DNA from: Actinocrinis puniceicyclus | Lineage (GTDB): Bacteria; Actinomycetota; Actinomycetes; Streptomycetales; Catenulisporaceae | Direction: 5' to 3' | Assembly (NCBI RefSeq): GCF_018283645.1 | Contig: NZ_JAGSXH010000013.1 | Coordinates: 1-64,000, forward strand | DNA: 64,000 nt | Part shown: piece after piece, positions 43,544-51,669 of the stretch | Layout: every line of letters begins with the position of its first letter | How positions within the stretch are numbered: the stretch's first letter is position 1 | The notes under the pieces: model-generated | The model's database searches: none | Seen by the model: only the letters and a program-made list of their open reading frames with translations | Told to the model about the DNA's origin: nothing | Position numbers and translations under genes: made by a program

Positions 43544-45856
43544 TCAGGAGATTCCGGCGTGCTGCAGGGTGCGCACGACCTCGGCCGCGGTCTGCTCGGC
43601 CGACGCGGCCGGCGGATACACGTACAGCGTCGTGGTGCGGCCGGCCGCCGGGGTGCCGCGCCCGCCGAGCGCGGCCAGTTGCCGCCACTGCGCGCCGGAG
43701 AGCACGGGATCCGGCGCGGCGGCGCTGCCGAGCACCTGAGTGACACCGGGGGGAAGGTAGCGGGCGGCGGCAGCCGCGGGCGCGACGACGGCCGACGCGC
43801 CTGCACTGGAGATGCCAGACATCGCGAGCGGCGCGAGCGCGAGGCCGGTGGACAGCACATTGCCGGCGCTGATGCGGCCGCCTGTGTCTGCAGCGCGCAG
43901 CGCCGTGAGTACCCGAGGATCTACCGCCTGGCGCCCGGCGAGCATGTCGCGCGAGAGCATGTACTCCCCGCCGTGAACGATCGCTTCTTCCGGCTGCCCA
44001 GGCGCGGCGCGCGTCCAGCCGCCGTAGTCGTAGTAGGCCTTGCCGCCCGACTTGGGGTTGTACGTGACCCCGGAGCCGTCCTGCGCCTGGATGGTGATGG
44101 TGCCGGTGAGCGAGTCGATGTACCGCACCGCGCCGTTAGCCATCTTGATCGCGGCCTGTGTGTTCGCGTCGATGTTGATCGGGATTTCCTGCGGCAGTTT
44201 GAACAACTGGTCGGCGAGTTTCTTCACCTCGTCCTTATTGAATCCGGCTTTGATCGCAGCCTGTTCGAATGCCTTTTTTTCCGCGAGTAGTTTCTTGTTC
44301 GCATCGTCATATGCCTGATTCGCGCCCTTGGTGTTGACCTCGGACTGGTAGAGCGCGACCGCGGCCTTGTCGGCGCTCGACGCGATGCCTGTGAACGTCT
44401 GGATATTCGCGGCGCCCTTGATGTTGTTCACGTCCAGGCTGCTACCGTTCGCCGCGATCGCGGTGCTCAGACCGCCGAGCGCTACGGTGAACCCGGCCTC
44501 GCTCGCGTAGAGATTGTTCGTGGTGTCGTTGAGCGCGGAGAGCACCGACCCGTAGGACTTCCCGCTGACGGCGGCCTGGTCGTATTGCTGTACCACGCCG
44601 GCGATCGCCTGGCTCAGGGCGGTGTGGTTCGCCCCGAGTTTCAATGCCGCCGCCGCGCTGTCCGCGGTCGCCTGGGCGTGCGCCACGAGTTTCTGGTAGT
44701 CGGCGTCCAGGGTGGCATTGAAAATGGTTGTCGAGTTGTTCAGTTCGTTGGTCGCCTGGTCGTATTGCGCCTGTTTCTCGATCGCGTCAGCGGTCTGCTG
44801 AGCCTGTGCTTTCACGGAATTAATCAGTTGCTGGTTGGCGTCCGTGAGGTTGTTGGTGACCACCAGCGACTGTGTCAGCCGGTCGGTGCCGGTCGCCACC
44901 GTCTGGTTCAGGGCGCCGAACCCGGTCAGACTCTGCTCGGCGGACAGCTGCTGCTGGCGCTGCGCCTCGTTACCGTGCCCGACCGCGACCGTCAGCTCCT
45001 GCTGCGCCCGGGTGTTTCCGACCGCGGCCTGCACCAGCAAGTTCAGCGGCACCCCTGCTTTCGCCGCGCTGTCCGCGAGCCCGTTGAGCTGCGACTGCTG
45101 CGCCACATACGCGGCAGTGGCCTCGCCGGCCTGCGCCCCGTCGGCCGCGATCGCGCTGCGCAGATCGGTGCTGCTCAACGTGATCGCCCTGGTGGCGTCG
45201 TCCGCGTTGAGCAGGGCTGCGGCCAGCCCGGACGCCAGACCGATACCCGCGCCGATCGCCAACCCCCACGGGCCGCCGACCACCCCGGCCATTTTGCCGA
45301 GCAGCCCGGATGCGCCGGAGGCGGCGCCTCCGAGCTTGCCGAGAATCCCGCCGGAGGTCGCGCCCTTCGCGGCGACCTTCTCCAGGCCGTCGGCGGCAGA
45401 GGACAGGCCGCTCTTGAGCGCGGGGTCCAGCTTCATGGCGCCGAACAGCCCGGCGACGCCGCCGATCGTGGCGGGGCTGGAGACGGCCTGCACCGCGGAC
45501 AGCAGCCCGTTGATCACGGGGGTGAGGGCGAGCAGGTCCGCCGAGGCGGCAGCGGAGGCCGACCCGATCACGGTGCCGAGGGTGCGCACGGTGTTGCCGA
45601 TCACGCCGATGGTCTGCCCGAGCGCGTGGCCCTGGACGTTCGCGTCGCGGACCAGACCGTTGAAGAAGCCGCCGATGTCCTGGCCGAGCCCGGGCAGGGA
45701 CTGGGAGAAATCCGAGACGATCACCTGGCTGGCGCCGACGGCCTTGCTCAATCCGGGCAGGATCCCGCCGGCCAGCCCGGTAAGACCGCTGGTGACGGCG
45801 GTGATGTCCGGTTCGGCGCTCGCGAACGGGGCGGTCGGGGCCCGCGCCAGGGTCAC
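43544..45856 (-). CDS. phage tail tape measure protein
   Basis: The 770-residue protein has long alanine-rich helices, hydrophobic glycine-rich segments (GPWGLAIGAGIGLASGLAAALL), coiled-coil stretches with many Gln (QLSAEQSLTGFGALNQTV) and a C-terminal NPKSGGKAYYDYGGWTR segment typical of actinobacterial tape measures. GTG 45856 overlaps the tail terminator stop (GTGA). At the usual 0.15 nm per residue a tail near 115 nm would be expected. No major tail or chaperone gene separates it from the terminator gene, which is abnormal. Confidence 0.88.
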   Translation of the reverse strand: MTLARAPTAPFASAEPDITAVTSGLTGLAGGILPGLSKAVGASQVIVSDFSQSLPGLGQDIGGFFNGLVRDANVQGHALGQTIGVIGNTVRTLGTVIGSASAAASADLLALTPVINGLLSAVQAVSSPATIGGVAGLFGAMKLDPALKSGLSSAADGLEKVAAKGATSGGILGKLGGAASGASGLLGKMAGVVGGPWGLAIGAGIGLASGLAAALLNADDATRAITLSSTDLRSAIAADGAQAGEATAAYVAQQSQLNGLADSAAKAGVPLNLLVQAAVGNTRAQQELTVAVGHGNEAQRQQQLSAEQSLTGFGALNQTVATGTDRLTQSLVVTNNLTDANQQLINSVKAQAQQTADAIEKQAQYDQATNELNNSTTIFNATLDADYQKLVAHAQATADSAAAALKLGANHTALSQAIAGVVQQYDQAAVSGKSYGSVLSALNDTTNNLYASEAGFTVALGGLSTAIAANGSSLDVNNIKGAANIQTFTGIASSADKAAVALYQSEVNTKGANQAYDDANKKLLAEKKAFEQAAIKAGFNKDEVKKLADQLFKLPQEIPINIDANTQAAIKMANGAVRYIDSLTGTITIQAQDGSGVTYNPKSGGKAYYDYGGWTRAAPGQPEEAIVHGGEYMLSRDMLAGRQAVDPRVLTALRAADTGGRISAGNVLSTGLALAPLAMSGISSAGASAVVAPAAAAARYLPPGVTQVLGSAAAPDPVLSGAQWRQLAALGGRGTPAAGRTTTLYVYPPAASAEQTAAEVVRTLQHAGIS

Positions 45857-46539
45857 GCGGGCACGGAGTGCAGCCGGATCTCGTAGGTCGCGGCGTACAG
45901 CTGCACGCTGGTGTCGGCGTAGGGCAGCCAGCGCGGCCGCACGACCGATCCGGTATTGCGGATCACGGCGCCGCCGGCGGTGACGTTGACGGAGCCCAGC
46001 AGCAGCGTCTCGGCCGCGATCGCGAGCTGCGAGGCGCCTGTGTCGTCGGCGGTGAACGCGTTGAGGTCGACGAACGCGGTGTCCTGGTTGCGGTGGCTCA
46101 CCGCGCCCGAGACGCGGCGCACCTGCAGCAGCGGCACGCTGCCGGCCAGATCCGCCGGCAGACTCGTGCACGCCCGGGTGCCGGGCAGCTGCGCGGCCAG
46201 CCAGCCGGTCAGCACGGCCTCGACGTCCGGCAGCGTGATCGGGACGCTCACGTCTTTGAGCTGGTAGGGGCCGCTGCTGTCCGGGACCTGCACGGTGCTG
46301 TAGGCGCCGGATTCCCAGAACTCGAAATAGGTGTTCGCGGGCGTGATGCTGTTGGTGGGTGGCAGGTCGATCGACCAGGCGCCGGTCTCGTCGGCCTTGA
46401 CGGTGTGCGGTGCGATCAGCTCGCCGTCGGTGGTGTAGCCGGGCAGGCCGGCCGTGCCGGTGACCAGGGTGATGCGGACCTGCGCGTACGGGATGGGTGC
46501 TTTGGCCGCGTCGCGCGCGGTGCCCTCGACGACCGTCAT
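45853..46539 (-). CDS. chimeric protein: Ig/carboxypeptidase-regulatory-like domain plus tail terminator domain
   Basis: The 228-residue protein has two parts. Residues 1-105 (TARDAAKAPIPYAQVRITL, a KADETGAWSIDLPP turn) form a CarboxypepD-regulatory/Ig-like fold found in capsid or tail decoration proteins. Residues 106-228 (LPDVEAVLTGWLAAQL, VPLLQVRRVSGA, AFVDLNAFTADDTGASQLA, YAATYEIRLHSVP) match siphovirus tail terminator or head-tail connector proteins. Such a fusion directly in front of the tape measure suggests a deletion that removed head and tube genes. Confidence 0.68.
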   Translation of the reverse strand: MTVVEGTARDAAKAPIPYAQVRITLVTGTAGLPGYTTDGELIAPHTVKADETGAWSIDLPPTNSITPANTYFEFWESGAYSTVQVPDSSGPYQLKDVSVPITLPDVEAVLTGWLAAQLPGTRACTSLPADLAGSVPLLQVRRVSGAVSHRNQDTAFVDLNAFTADDTGASQLAIAAETLLLGSVNVTAGGAVIRNTGSVVRPRWLPYADTSVQLYAATYEIRLHSVPA

Positions 46540-46654
46540 CGCTCACCTCCCGTGCGTTGATGCCCGAGGGCCGCCCGCGGGGCCGATATCGCGGGCGGCC
46601 GGTCCGGCGGACCGCTCCCGGTTTCGCTGGGATGCGGAGCGGCCCGGTCTGTGG

Positions 46655-46999
46655 TTATGCCGGCACCCACTGCCCGTCGCGGATCCATCCGTGATGCTGG
46701 CAGCGAGAGCACAGCAGCGATGGAGCGACGGTCAGTGGGTCTTCGCGCACCAGCTCGTGTTTCGAGCGCGGCGGATGTCCCTCGACGTTGGTGAAGCCGA
46801 GCCAGCCTCCGCACCAGTGCCCGTTGGCCTGGTCCCAGTGCCAGGTGTGCAGGCCGATGCGCTTGCCGGTGCCGCGCTCGGTTTCCCAGACGGCGTACTC
46901 GTCCGGGCCGATGCTGAACACTGAATCGTTGCCGGGCCAGGTGTTCGGCGGCTCGTCCTTGCCGGGCGGCGGCGTGCTCGAGACGAGCGCGTCCGTCAC
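46655..46999 (-). CDS. DUF6527-like protein
   Basis: The 114-residue protein has an aromatic-rich core (YAVWETERGTGKRIGLHTWHW) and a C-terminal RSKHELVREDPLTVAPSLLCSRCQHHGWIRDGQW, matching DUF6527, a small beta protein with a CxxC metal site seen on phages and toxin-like loci. The function is unknown. Its ATG overlaps the stop of the upstream gene. Confidence 0.75.
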   Translation of the reverse strand: MTDALVSSTPPPGKDEPPNTWPGNDSVFSIGPDEYAVWETERGTGKRIGLHTWHWDQANGHWCGGWLGFTNVEGHPPRSKHELVREDPLTVAPSLLCSRCQHHGWIRDGQWVPA

Positions 47000-47211
47000 G
47001 GCAGGTATTCGAGGTGGGATGCCACGTCGTCGGTGCCGGCGTCCTCGGCGACGACCCTGCGCGCGCTGCCGACCGTGATCGACGCGTGGTGCACCTGGTG
47101 GCCGTCGCCGAGCAGCTGCTCGACGAACCGCTGCAGACGCTGCTCGGCGTCGTGGCCCAGGCCGTTGTCGTGCACGCCGTGCCCGTCGATCGCGATGTGC
47201 CAGTTACCCAT
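46996..47211 (-). CDS. small hypothetical phage protein
   Basis: The 71-residue product (HIAIDGHGVHDNGLGHDAEQRLQRFVEQL) is rich in histidine and acidic residues. Similar small proteins are frequent in actinobacteriophage early or middle regions. It has no recognised domain. Confidence 0.6.
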   Translation of the reverse strand: MGNWHIAIDGHGVHDNGLGHDAEQRLQRFVEQLLGDGHQVHHASITVGSARRVVAEDAGTDDVASHLEYLP

Positions 47212-47318
47212 CGTGGTTTTCCTTTCGAGGGTGGCCGCTGCGTGAGCGATTGGCTGGAGCCGCGTGGATTAGCCCGCGGTCGCGATAGCCCGCATCGCAA
47301 CGGCCGGTCTGTGTCGCG

Positions 47319-47579
47319 CTACCCGTTGCGCTCGGGCCAGTGCCAGGTGCCGCCCTGGTGGCCGAGCTCGTCATGCGGTCGCCCGCGTTGCAGGAAGATC
47401 CCCTCCGGGTTTAGGACGCAGAGGCCGACGTCGTCCTGGCCGCCCGCGGGCGGATCGTCGTAAACCTCGGTGATGATCGCGGCGCGGCACTGCGGCTTGT
47501 ACTTCTGCGTGCCGTCGGGCAGCACCGGGCTGCCGTGCGAGACGTAGTGGACGACGCGGCCGACGCTCGGAACCTGCAC
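47319..47579 (-). CDS. small conserved-looking phage protein
   Basis: The 86-residue product (VGRVVHYVSHGSPVLPDG, CRAAIITEVYDD, VGLCVLNPEGIFLQRGRPHDE, GTWHWPERNG) has the order of motifs that I associate with small proteins near structural genes of actinobacteriophages. It starts with ATG right after the upstream stop. The function is unknown. Confidence 0.68.
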   Translation of the reverse strand: MQVPSVGRVVHYVSHGSPVLPDGTQKYKPQCRAAIITEVYDDPPAGGQDDVGLCVLNPEGIFLQRGRPHDELGHQGGTWHWPERNG

Positions 47580-47582
47580 GGC

Positions 47583-47975
47583 TCAGGCCGCCGTTTCCGG
47601 CGTGCTCTGCTCGGCGCTCTGCGGCGCGGCCGCGACACCGGAACCGGTCGGCTCCGGAGCGGGGCCGGGCGTGCTGTTCGACCCGACCACGTCGTGCAGG
47701 TCGGCTGCGGCGGTGTGAGTCAGGTCGGCCGCGGCCTGCTCTGCCTCGGTGACGAGCGGCGCGGCGGCCGCCTCAGCCTCGCCGAGCACCGTCTTGCCGG
47801 CGGCCTCGGCGTCGCCGACCAGGTGGCTGACCTCGGCGTCCGCCTTGTCGCGCAGGTCCTTCACGGCCGCGTCGAAGGCAGCCTGGTGCTGGCCGAACAG
47901 GTGCTTGATCGGTGCGACCGCCTGCTCGAGCTCGTCGAGCGAGTCGTGCCAGATCTGGGACATGGATGTGGACAT
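47583..47975 (-). CDS. alanine-rich coiled-coil phage protein
   Basis: The 130-residue protein is mostly helical and Ala/Glu-rich (AEAAGKTVLGEAEAAAAPLVTEAEQAAADL), with a Pro-rich tail. ATG 47975 follows CGGAG. It could be a scaffold-like or DNA-bound structural protein, but no homology is visible. Confidence 0.6.
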   Translation of the reverse strand: MSTSMSQIWHDSLDELEQAVAPIKHLFGQHQAAFDAAVKDLRDKADAEVSHLVGDAEAAGKTVLGEAEAAAAPLVTEAEQAAADLTHTAAADLHDVVGSNSTPGPAPEPTGSGVAAAPQSAEQSTPETAA

Positions 47976-48114
47976 GCGGATGCTCCGGAGTGTCGTGACG
48001 GAAGGTCGAGGCGGAACGGCCCTGGGTATGCGAAAGGCCCGAGCGATGCGCTGCGGGCCTGAATGAGGGCATGCCTCTGTCGCTGCTGATGATGATTCAA
48101 ACTGTGGCCGCAGG

Positions 48115-48336
48115 TCAAGCGACATGCTCAAGGCGCCGCGACGCGACCTGGTGATAGTGGCGCGACTGCTCGATCCCGATGAACGAGCGGCCCTCGGCGA
48201 GCGCGGCGACGCCGGTGGTTCCGGAGCCGGCGAACGGGTCGAGGATCGTGCCCCGGTGCCTGGGATCACCGGGGCTGCGCTGGAGCTGATTGCTTGAGTG
48301 AGCAAACATTTTTACACGCTGCTGTACAGAGCCCAC
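48115..48336 (-). pseudogene. DNA methyltransferase C-terminal fragment
   Basis: The visible part [40 protein letters not shown] is methyltransferase motif I of a beta-class adenine or N4-cytosine enzyme, which normally forms the C-terminal part. The catalytic DPPY motif and the rest of the protein are absent, and the 35 preceding residues do not match the family. It is a remnant; an intact relative lies at 49818-50654. Confidence 0.75.
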
Positions 48337-48361
48337 CCTTTACTTCGCCGATCGCGATGCT

Positions 48362-48646
48362 CTACGGCTCGGCGTCGCCGTGTCGGAACAGCGCGCGGGA
48401 TTCGGCGAGCAGCGCGGCCAGGCGGGGTCTGCGGCGCGTCGCTTTCTCGACCGCGAGGACGTCGGCGCCGTTGAACAGGTGCTGGCCGCGCTGCTCGCCG
48501 ATCGGGGTGAGCTTGCCGCGGGTGACCCAGGTCTGGATCGTCTTGGGATCGACGTGCGCGGCGGCCGCGGCCTCGGTGGTGTTCCATGCCTGGTGAGCCG
48601 GGTCGCGCGGGTCCGCAGGCGCGTCGGGCTCGTCGTAGTCGTTCAT
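48362..48646 (-). CDS. MerR/excisionase-like helix-turn-helix protein
   Basis: The 94-residue protein has a helix-turn-helix of the form AWNTTEAAAAAHVDPKTIQTWVTRGKLTPIGEQRGQHLFNGADVLAVE. Such small wHTH proteins bind DNA and are common in phage early regions. ATG 48646 overlaps the upstream stop. The target is unknown. Confidence 0.75.
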   Translation of the reverse strand: MNDYDEPDAPADPRDPAHQAWNTTEAAAAAHVDPKTIQTWVTRGKLTPIGEQRGQHLFNGADVLAVEKATRRRPRLAALLAESRALFRHGDAEP

Positions 48647-49281
48647 GCGTCCTGTGCCTGTCTGCGCTCGGCGAGCGCCGCCGCGATCTCGTCTTCCAGC
48701 TGGTGATACTCGCCGAGGGTCATCGCGTGCCCGCAGCCGCCGCGGCGGCACGCGACCAGACCGCCGTTGTGGCTGAGCGCGAGCTGCCCGCAGCGCGGGC
48801 ACGGCAGCGGCAGGCTGCGCCATTCGAGCTCGCGGGGCGCTACCCGGTCGGTGTCGACGCGCAGGCCGCGGATCTCACGGTCGAAGTCACCGGCGGCCTC
48901 CTGCCGCACGATCCAGCCCAGCTGCGTCGTGAGCCACGGCGCGGTGGCCTCGACGGTGACGTCGTGCGGCGGCCAGGGCCGCGGACGTTTCGCCTCGACG
49001 ACCATCCGCGCCCAGTACGCGAGTGTCTCGGTGATGCGGTCGCGCTGCAGGGACATCCGCGCGTCGAACGGGATCGGCGTCTCGGTGCGAAACGCGCGGA
49101 TCGACGAGGTGCGCCACGAGGGAGGCAGCAGCACCATGCACTCTCCGAGCCACCGGTAGTCGCCGACCAGGCCGTGAAGATCTTCGCGCAGCGCGAGGTA
49201 GCAGGGCACGCAGATCCAGCGCGCGGCCCAGGCCGGCCGCTGCCGGCAGGCCGCGCAGGTGCGGTTGTGCTGATGGGTCAC
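48643..49281 (-). CDS. zinc-ribbon phage protein
   Basis: The 212-residue protein has two zinc-ribbon-like clusters: CAACRQRPAWAARWICVPC (N-terminal) and CPRCGQLALSHNGGLVACRRGGC (C-terminal). The middle is Trp-rich and conserved-looking (RWLGECMVLLPPSWR). A role in nucleic-acid binding is inferred from the metal sites. Both ends overlap neighbouring genes. Confidence 0.75.
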   Translation of the reverse strand: MTHQHNRTCAACRQRPAWAARWICVPCYLALREDLHGLVGDYRWLGECMVLLPPSWRTSSIRAFRTETPIPFDARMSLQRDRITETLAYWARMVVEAKRPRPWPPHDVTVEATAPWLTTQLGWIVRQEAAGDFDREIRGLRVDTDRVAPRELEWRSLPLPCPRCGQLALSHNGGLVACRRGGCGHAMTLGEYHQLEDEIAAALAERRQAQDA

Positions 49282-49574
49282 TCGGCGTCCGGGCCTGGCT
49301 CGGGCTCGTCGCGGGTGCCGTCGGTGATGTAGCGCTCGATTGCTGCGGCGTCGGCGAGCAGTTCCTCGATCGTCAGGTCCTCGTCGCGGTTGAACGTGAG
49401 GGCGTGCTGTGTGGCCAGGTGCCGGATGCTCTGCGCGGCGGTCAGCTGCTGGGCCCTCGCGTGGGAGGCCTCGGGCGCGGGGGGTGCCTGTTTCAGGGCT
49501 GGGCGCGGCGGGGCGCCGGGCATCATCGTCGGCAGCGGCGTGACGGTCGCCGTGCGGGTGTGTTTGTCAGGCAT
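49278..49574 (-). CDS. small hypothetical phage protein
   Basis: The 98-residue product has a Pro-rich N-terminus and a helical acidic C-terminus (EDLTIEELLADAAAIERYI). No domain is recognised. It overlaps both neighbours, consistent with a coupled early operon. Confidence 0.6.
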   Translation of the reverse strand: MPDKHTRTATVTPLPTMMPGAPPRPALKQAPPAPEASHARAQQLTAAQSIRHLATQHALTFNRDEDLTIEELLADAAAIERYITDGTRDEPEPGPDAE

Positions 49575-49785
49575 CGAGTTCCCCGATCAGCAGAGACACG
49601 TCGGTGATGTGGTTGCGGGCCGCGACGCGGAATCCGGGATCCGCGATGCGGGCCGCGATGTAGTCGGTGACGGCCTGTCGTACGGCGGCGGCCACATCGA
49701 GGCCGTCGATCTGCGCGACGAGCGCCAGCTGCTCGGCGAGCGGGCGGGGCAGGCGCAGCGTCATGGCGTGGACGTCGTCAGCCAT
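49567..49785 (-). CDS. ribbon-helix-helix (Arc/CopG-like) DNA-binding protein
   Basis: The 72-residue protein has the beta strand AMTLRLPRPLAEQLALVAQ followed by a helix region (GLDVAAAVRQAVTDYIAARIAD), the form of ribbon-helix-helix regulators. ATG 49785 begins it. It might control the operon or act as an antitoxin without a visible toxin. Confidence 0.72.
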   Translation of the reverse strand: MADDVHAMTLRLPRPLAEQLALVAQIDGLDVAAAVRQAVTDYIAARIADPGFRVAARNHITDVSLLIGELDA

Positions 49786-49817
49786 CCGTGGCCGTGCCAG
49801 AGAGGCAGCGCAGGCGG

Positions 49818-50654
49818 TTACGCATCGGCGTCTCCTGCGGGTGTGAGGATGGCTTGGCTGAGGCGTCGGGCGGCGCGTTGGGCGTATTTCGGGTCGGCTT
49901 CGATGCCGATGGCGCGGCGGCCGGTCTGCCTGGCGGCGTCGAGGATGGCGCCGGATCCTGCGAACAGGTCGAGGACGAGGCCGCCGGGTGGGCACGCGTA
50001 TTCGATCAGGGGGCGTAGCAGGTCAACGGGTTTCTCGGTGGGGTGCAGGGCGAGACCGCGCAGGTTCTTTGCGCGGATGACGCTCGTCATCAGGCGCGTG
50101 CCGTCGTCCTGATAGGTGGATTGCTTCGTGCCGCCGAGGTGTTTTCCTGCCCCTCCACTGCGAACGGTCTCACCATTCAGCGCGCCGCGGCCCGACCAAG
50201 TGGGCGGCGTCGGGATGCGCTGAGCCTGGTGATAGATCTCCTCCCAACGCCTCCCGCGGTACCAGTGCAGGGCGTTCTCGTGGATGCGCCGGAACCGGTC
50301 CGTGAATAGGCCGGTTCCGGCGTTCTTCTCCCAGATCACGGCGAGGTCGGCGCGGATCGGTGCGCCGTCCTCGTCGGCGCCGACGGTCTCTTGCGAGAGC
50401 TTCCACTTGGCGTCGGTGAACTCGTCCCAGTGCTCGCCGAACATGCGCATGGAGCCGAAGCACCACATCGAGCGCGCGGCGGTAGCGGCGAGGGTCGGCC
50501 AGCCGTCGACCCATCGGTCCCACTTGAGCGAGGTCTCACCGTATGGCGGATCGGTGCAGATCAGGTCGGCGACGATTCCGAGCCGGGGCAGGATCTCGCG
50601 GCAGTCGCCGAGGTACAGCGTGACCTGGCCGTCGTCGAAGTACGGGTCAGGCAT
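49818..50654 (-). CDS. phage DNA methyltransferase (beta-class, adenine or N4-cytosine)
   Basis: The 278-residue enzyme has catalytic motif IV first (ADLICTDPPYGE) and S-adenosylmethionine motif I near the C-terminus (GLVLDLFAGSGAILDAARQTGRRAIGIE), the beta-class order. HPTEKPVDLLRPLIEY before motif I is typical of this family. ATG 50654 follows GAAGGAGG. There is no restriction partner, so it probably protects phage DNA from host restriction or marks it. Confidence 0.92.
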   Translation of the reverse strand: MPDPYFDDGQVTLYLGDCREILPRLGIVADLICTDPPYGETSLKWDRWVDGWPTLAATAARSMWCFGSMRMFGEHWDEFTDAKWKLSQETVGADEDGAPIRADLAVIWEKNAGTGLFTDRFRRIHENALHWYRGRRWEEIYHQAQRIPTPPTWSGRGALNGETVRSGGAGKHLGGTKQSTYQDDGTRLMTSVIRAKNLRGLALHPTEKPVDLLRPLIEYACPPGGLVLDLFAGSGAILDAARQTGRRAIGIEADPKYAQRAARRLSQAILTPAGDADA

Positions 50655-50919
50655 CGGTGGCCTCCTTCGGGTGTTGCTGCTTGCGCAACGCGAGGTAGTC
50701 GAGGCCGGCCTTGGTGGGGACGTGCGCGATGGGCTGCTCGTCTGGGTCGGCGGCCGCCAGGAGTGCGCGCAGGTCGTCCGAGGTGAGCATGTCCGCTGAG
50801 CCGGGCTCGGTCTGGACGAGGACTTGATCACGTGTCGTGTGGCGTTCGTTCCAGGCGTCGAGGAAGGCGCGCAGGTGGTCCGCGGCGCGCCGGCTCGTGG
50901 TGGCGGCAGGCTCAGCCAT
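50647..50919 (-). CDS. small hypothetical phage protein
   Basis: The 90-residue product has an Ala/Arg-rich N-terminal helix (RRAADHLRAFLDAWNERH) and an acidic centre with LTSDDLRALLAAAD. The ATG at 50919 lies in the upstream coiled-coil gene and the stop overlaps the methyltransferase start. The function is not known. Confidence 0.6.
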   Translation of the reverse strand: MAEPAATTSRRAADHLRAFLDAWNERHTTRDQVLVQTEPGSADMLTSDDLRALLAAADPDEQPIAHVPTKAGLDYLALRKQQHPKEATDA

Positions 50920-51487
50920 CGTGTGTCTCCGTCGATACGTCGGTGGCGGTCTCGTCCGGCGCGTCGTCGCGGATGGTCGCTGCCGAGATCGGCTGGTGCG
51001 TGGCCTGTGGGCCGGCCAAGCAGGTGCAGGTGTGGTCGGATACCTCGGCCGTGCAGCGCGGCTGCGCGGCCTCGGGCGCGATGACGCCGGTCCGGCCGAT
51101 CTGTTGGATGACGGCGCGGGCCTCGGTGAGCTCGGTCTCAAGCCGGTTGGCGCGGTCTGCCTCGTCGAGGTAGCGGCTGCGCAGGTCGGTGACGTCCTCG
51201 ACGACGCCGAGCTTCGGGCCGCGTACCTCGCCGACGGCTGCCTTGTGCATCTGGGCGATGGTGTCGCAGGCGCCCTGGTGTGCCTCGCGCATTGCGGCCA
51301 GTTCGCGGCTGAGCCAGTCGCGCTGCTTGACCAGGCGTCCGAGCTGCGCGCGTGCCTTGATCAGCGCGACGCCCGGGTGCGGCTCGATCGGGTCGGCGCC
51401 GGCGCTCAGGTCGAGCCAGTGCTCGATCGCGTCGGTGCCGACCGGCGGCTCGAGCTCGTCGTACACGGATGCGGATGCGGTTTCCAT
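50912..51487 (-). CDS. coiled-coil phage protein
   Basis: The 191-residue protein has a long coiled coil in the middle (KARAQLGRLVKQRDWLSRELAAMREAHQG and DLRSRYLDEADRANRLETELTEARAVI) and two cysteine pairs near the C-terminus (SDHTCTCLAG). No enzymatic motif is seen. Confidence 0.65.
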   Translation of the reverse strand: METASASVYDELEPPVGTDAIEHWLDLSAGADPIEPHPGVALIKARAQLGRLVKQRDWLSRELAAMREAHQGACDTIAQMHKAAVGEVRGPKLGVVEDVTDLRSRYLDEADRANRLETELTEARAVIQQIGRTGVIAPEAAQPRCTAEVSDHTCTCLAGPQATHQPISAATIRDDAPDETATDVSTETHDG

Positions 51488-51501
51488 GTATCAGGGTCCT
51501 T

Positions 51502-51669
51502 TCAGCGTGGGGCTGCGGCGGTCGGGCTGGCGATGGTGCTGCCGTGCGATGGCCGGTCGGTGGTCGGTGTCGCCGTGGCCAGCAGCAGCCACGTGACGGC
51601 CGCGAGGGTGGCGAGCAGCGCGGCGAGCACGATGGCCTTGGTCATCTGTGTGCGGCGGTGGTCAGGCAT
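51502..51669 (-). CDS. single-pass membrane protein
   Basis: The 55-residue product has one helix (AIVLAALLATLAAVTWLLLATA) and a Ser/Thr/Pro-rich tail. The ATG at 51669 overlaps the stop of the upstream RNase AS-like gene. The function is not known. Confidence 0.6.
   Translation of the reverse strand: MPDHRRTQMTKAIVLAALLATLAAVTWLLLATATPTTDRPSHGSTIASPTAAAPR

Noticed and set aside
43544-46546. A 1000-residue tape measure starting at 46546
   Set aside because: The first 230 codons are antisense-like shadow of the overlapping chimeric terminator gene; family-like sequence starts after GTG 45856, which overlaps its stop.
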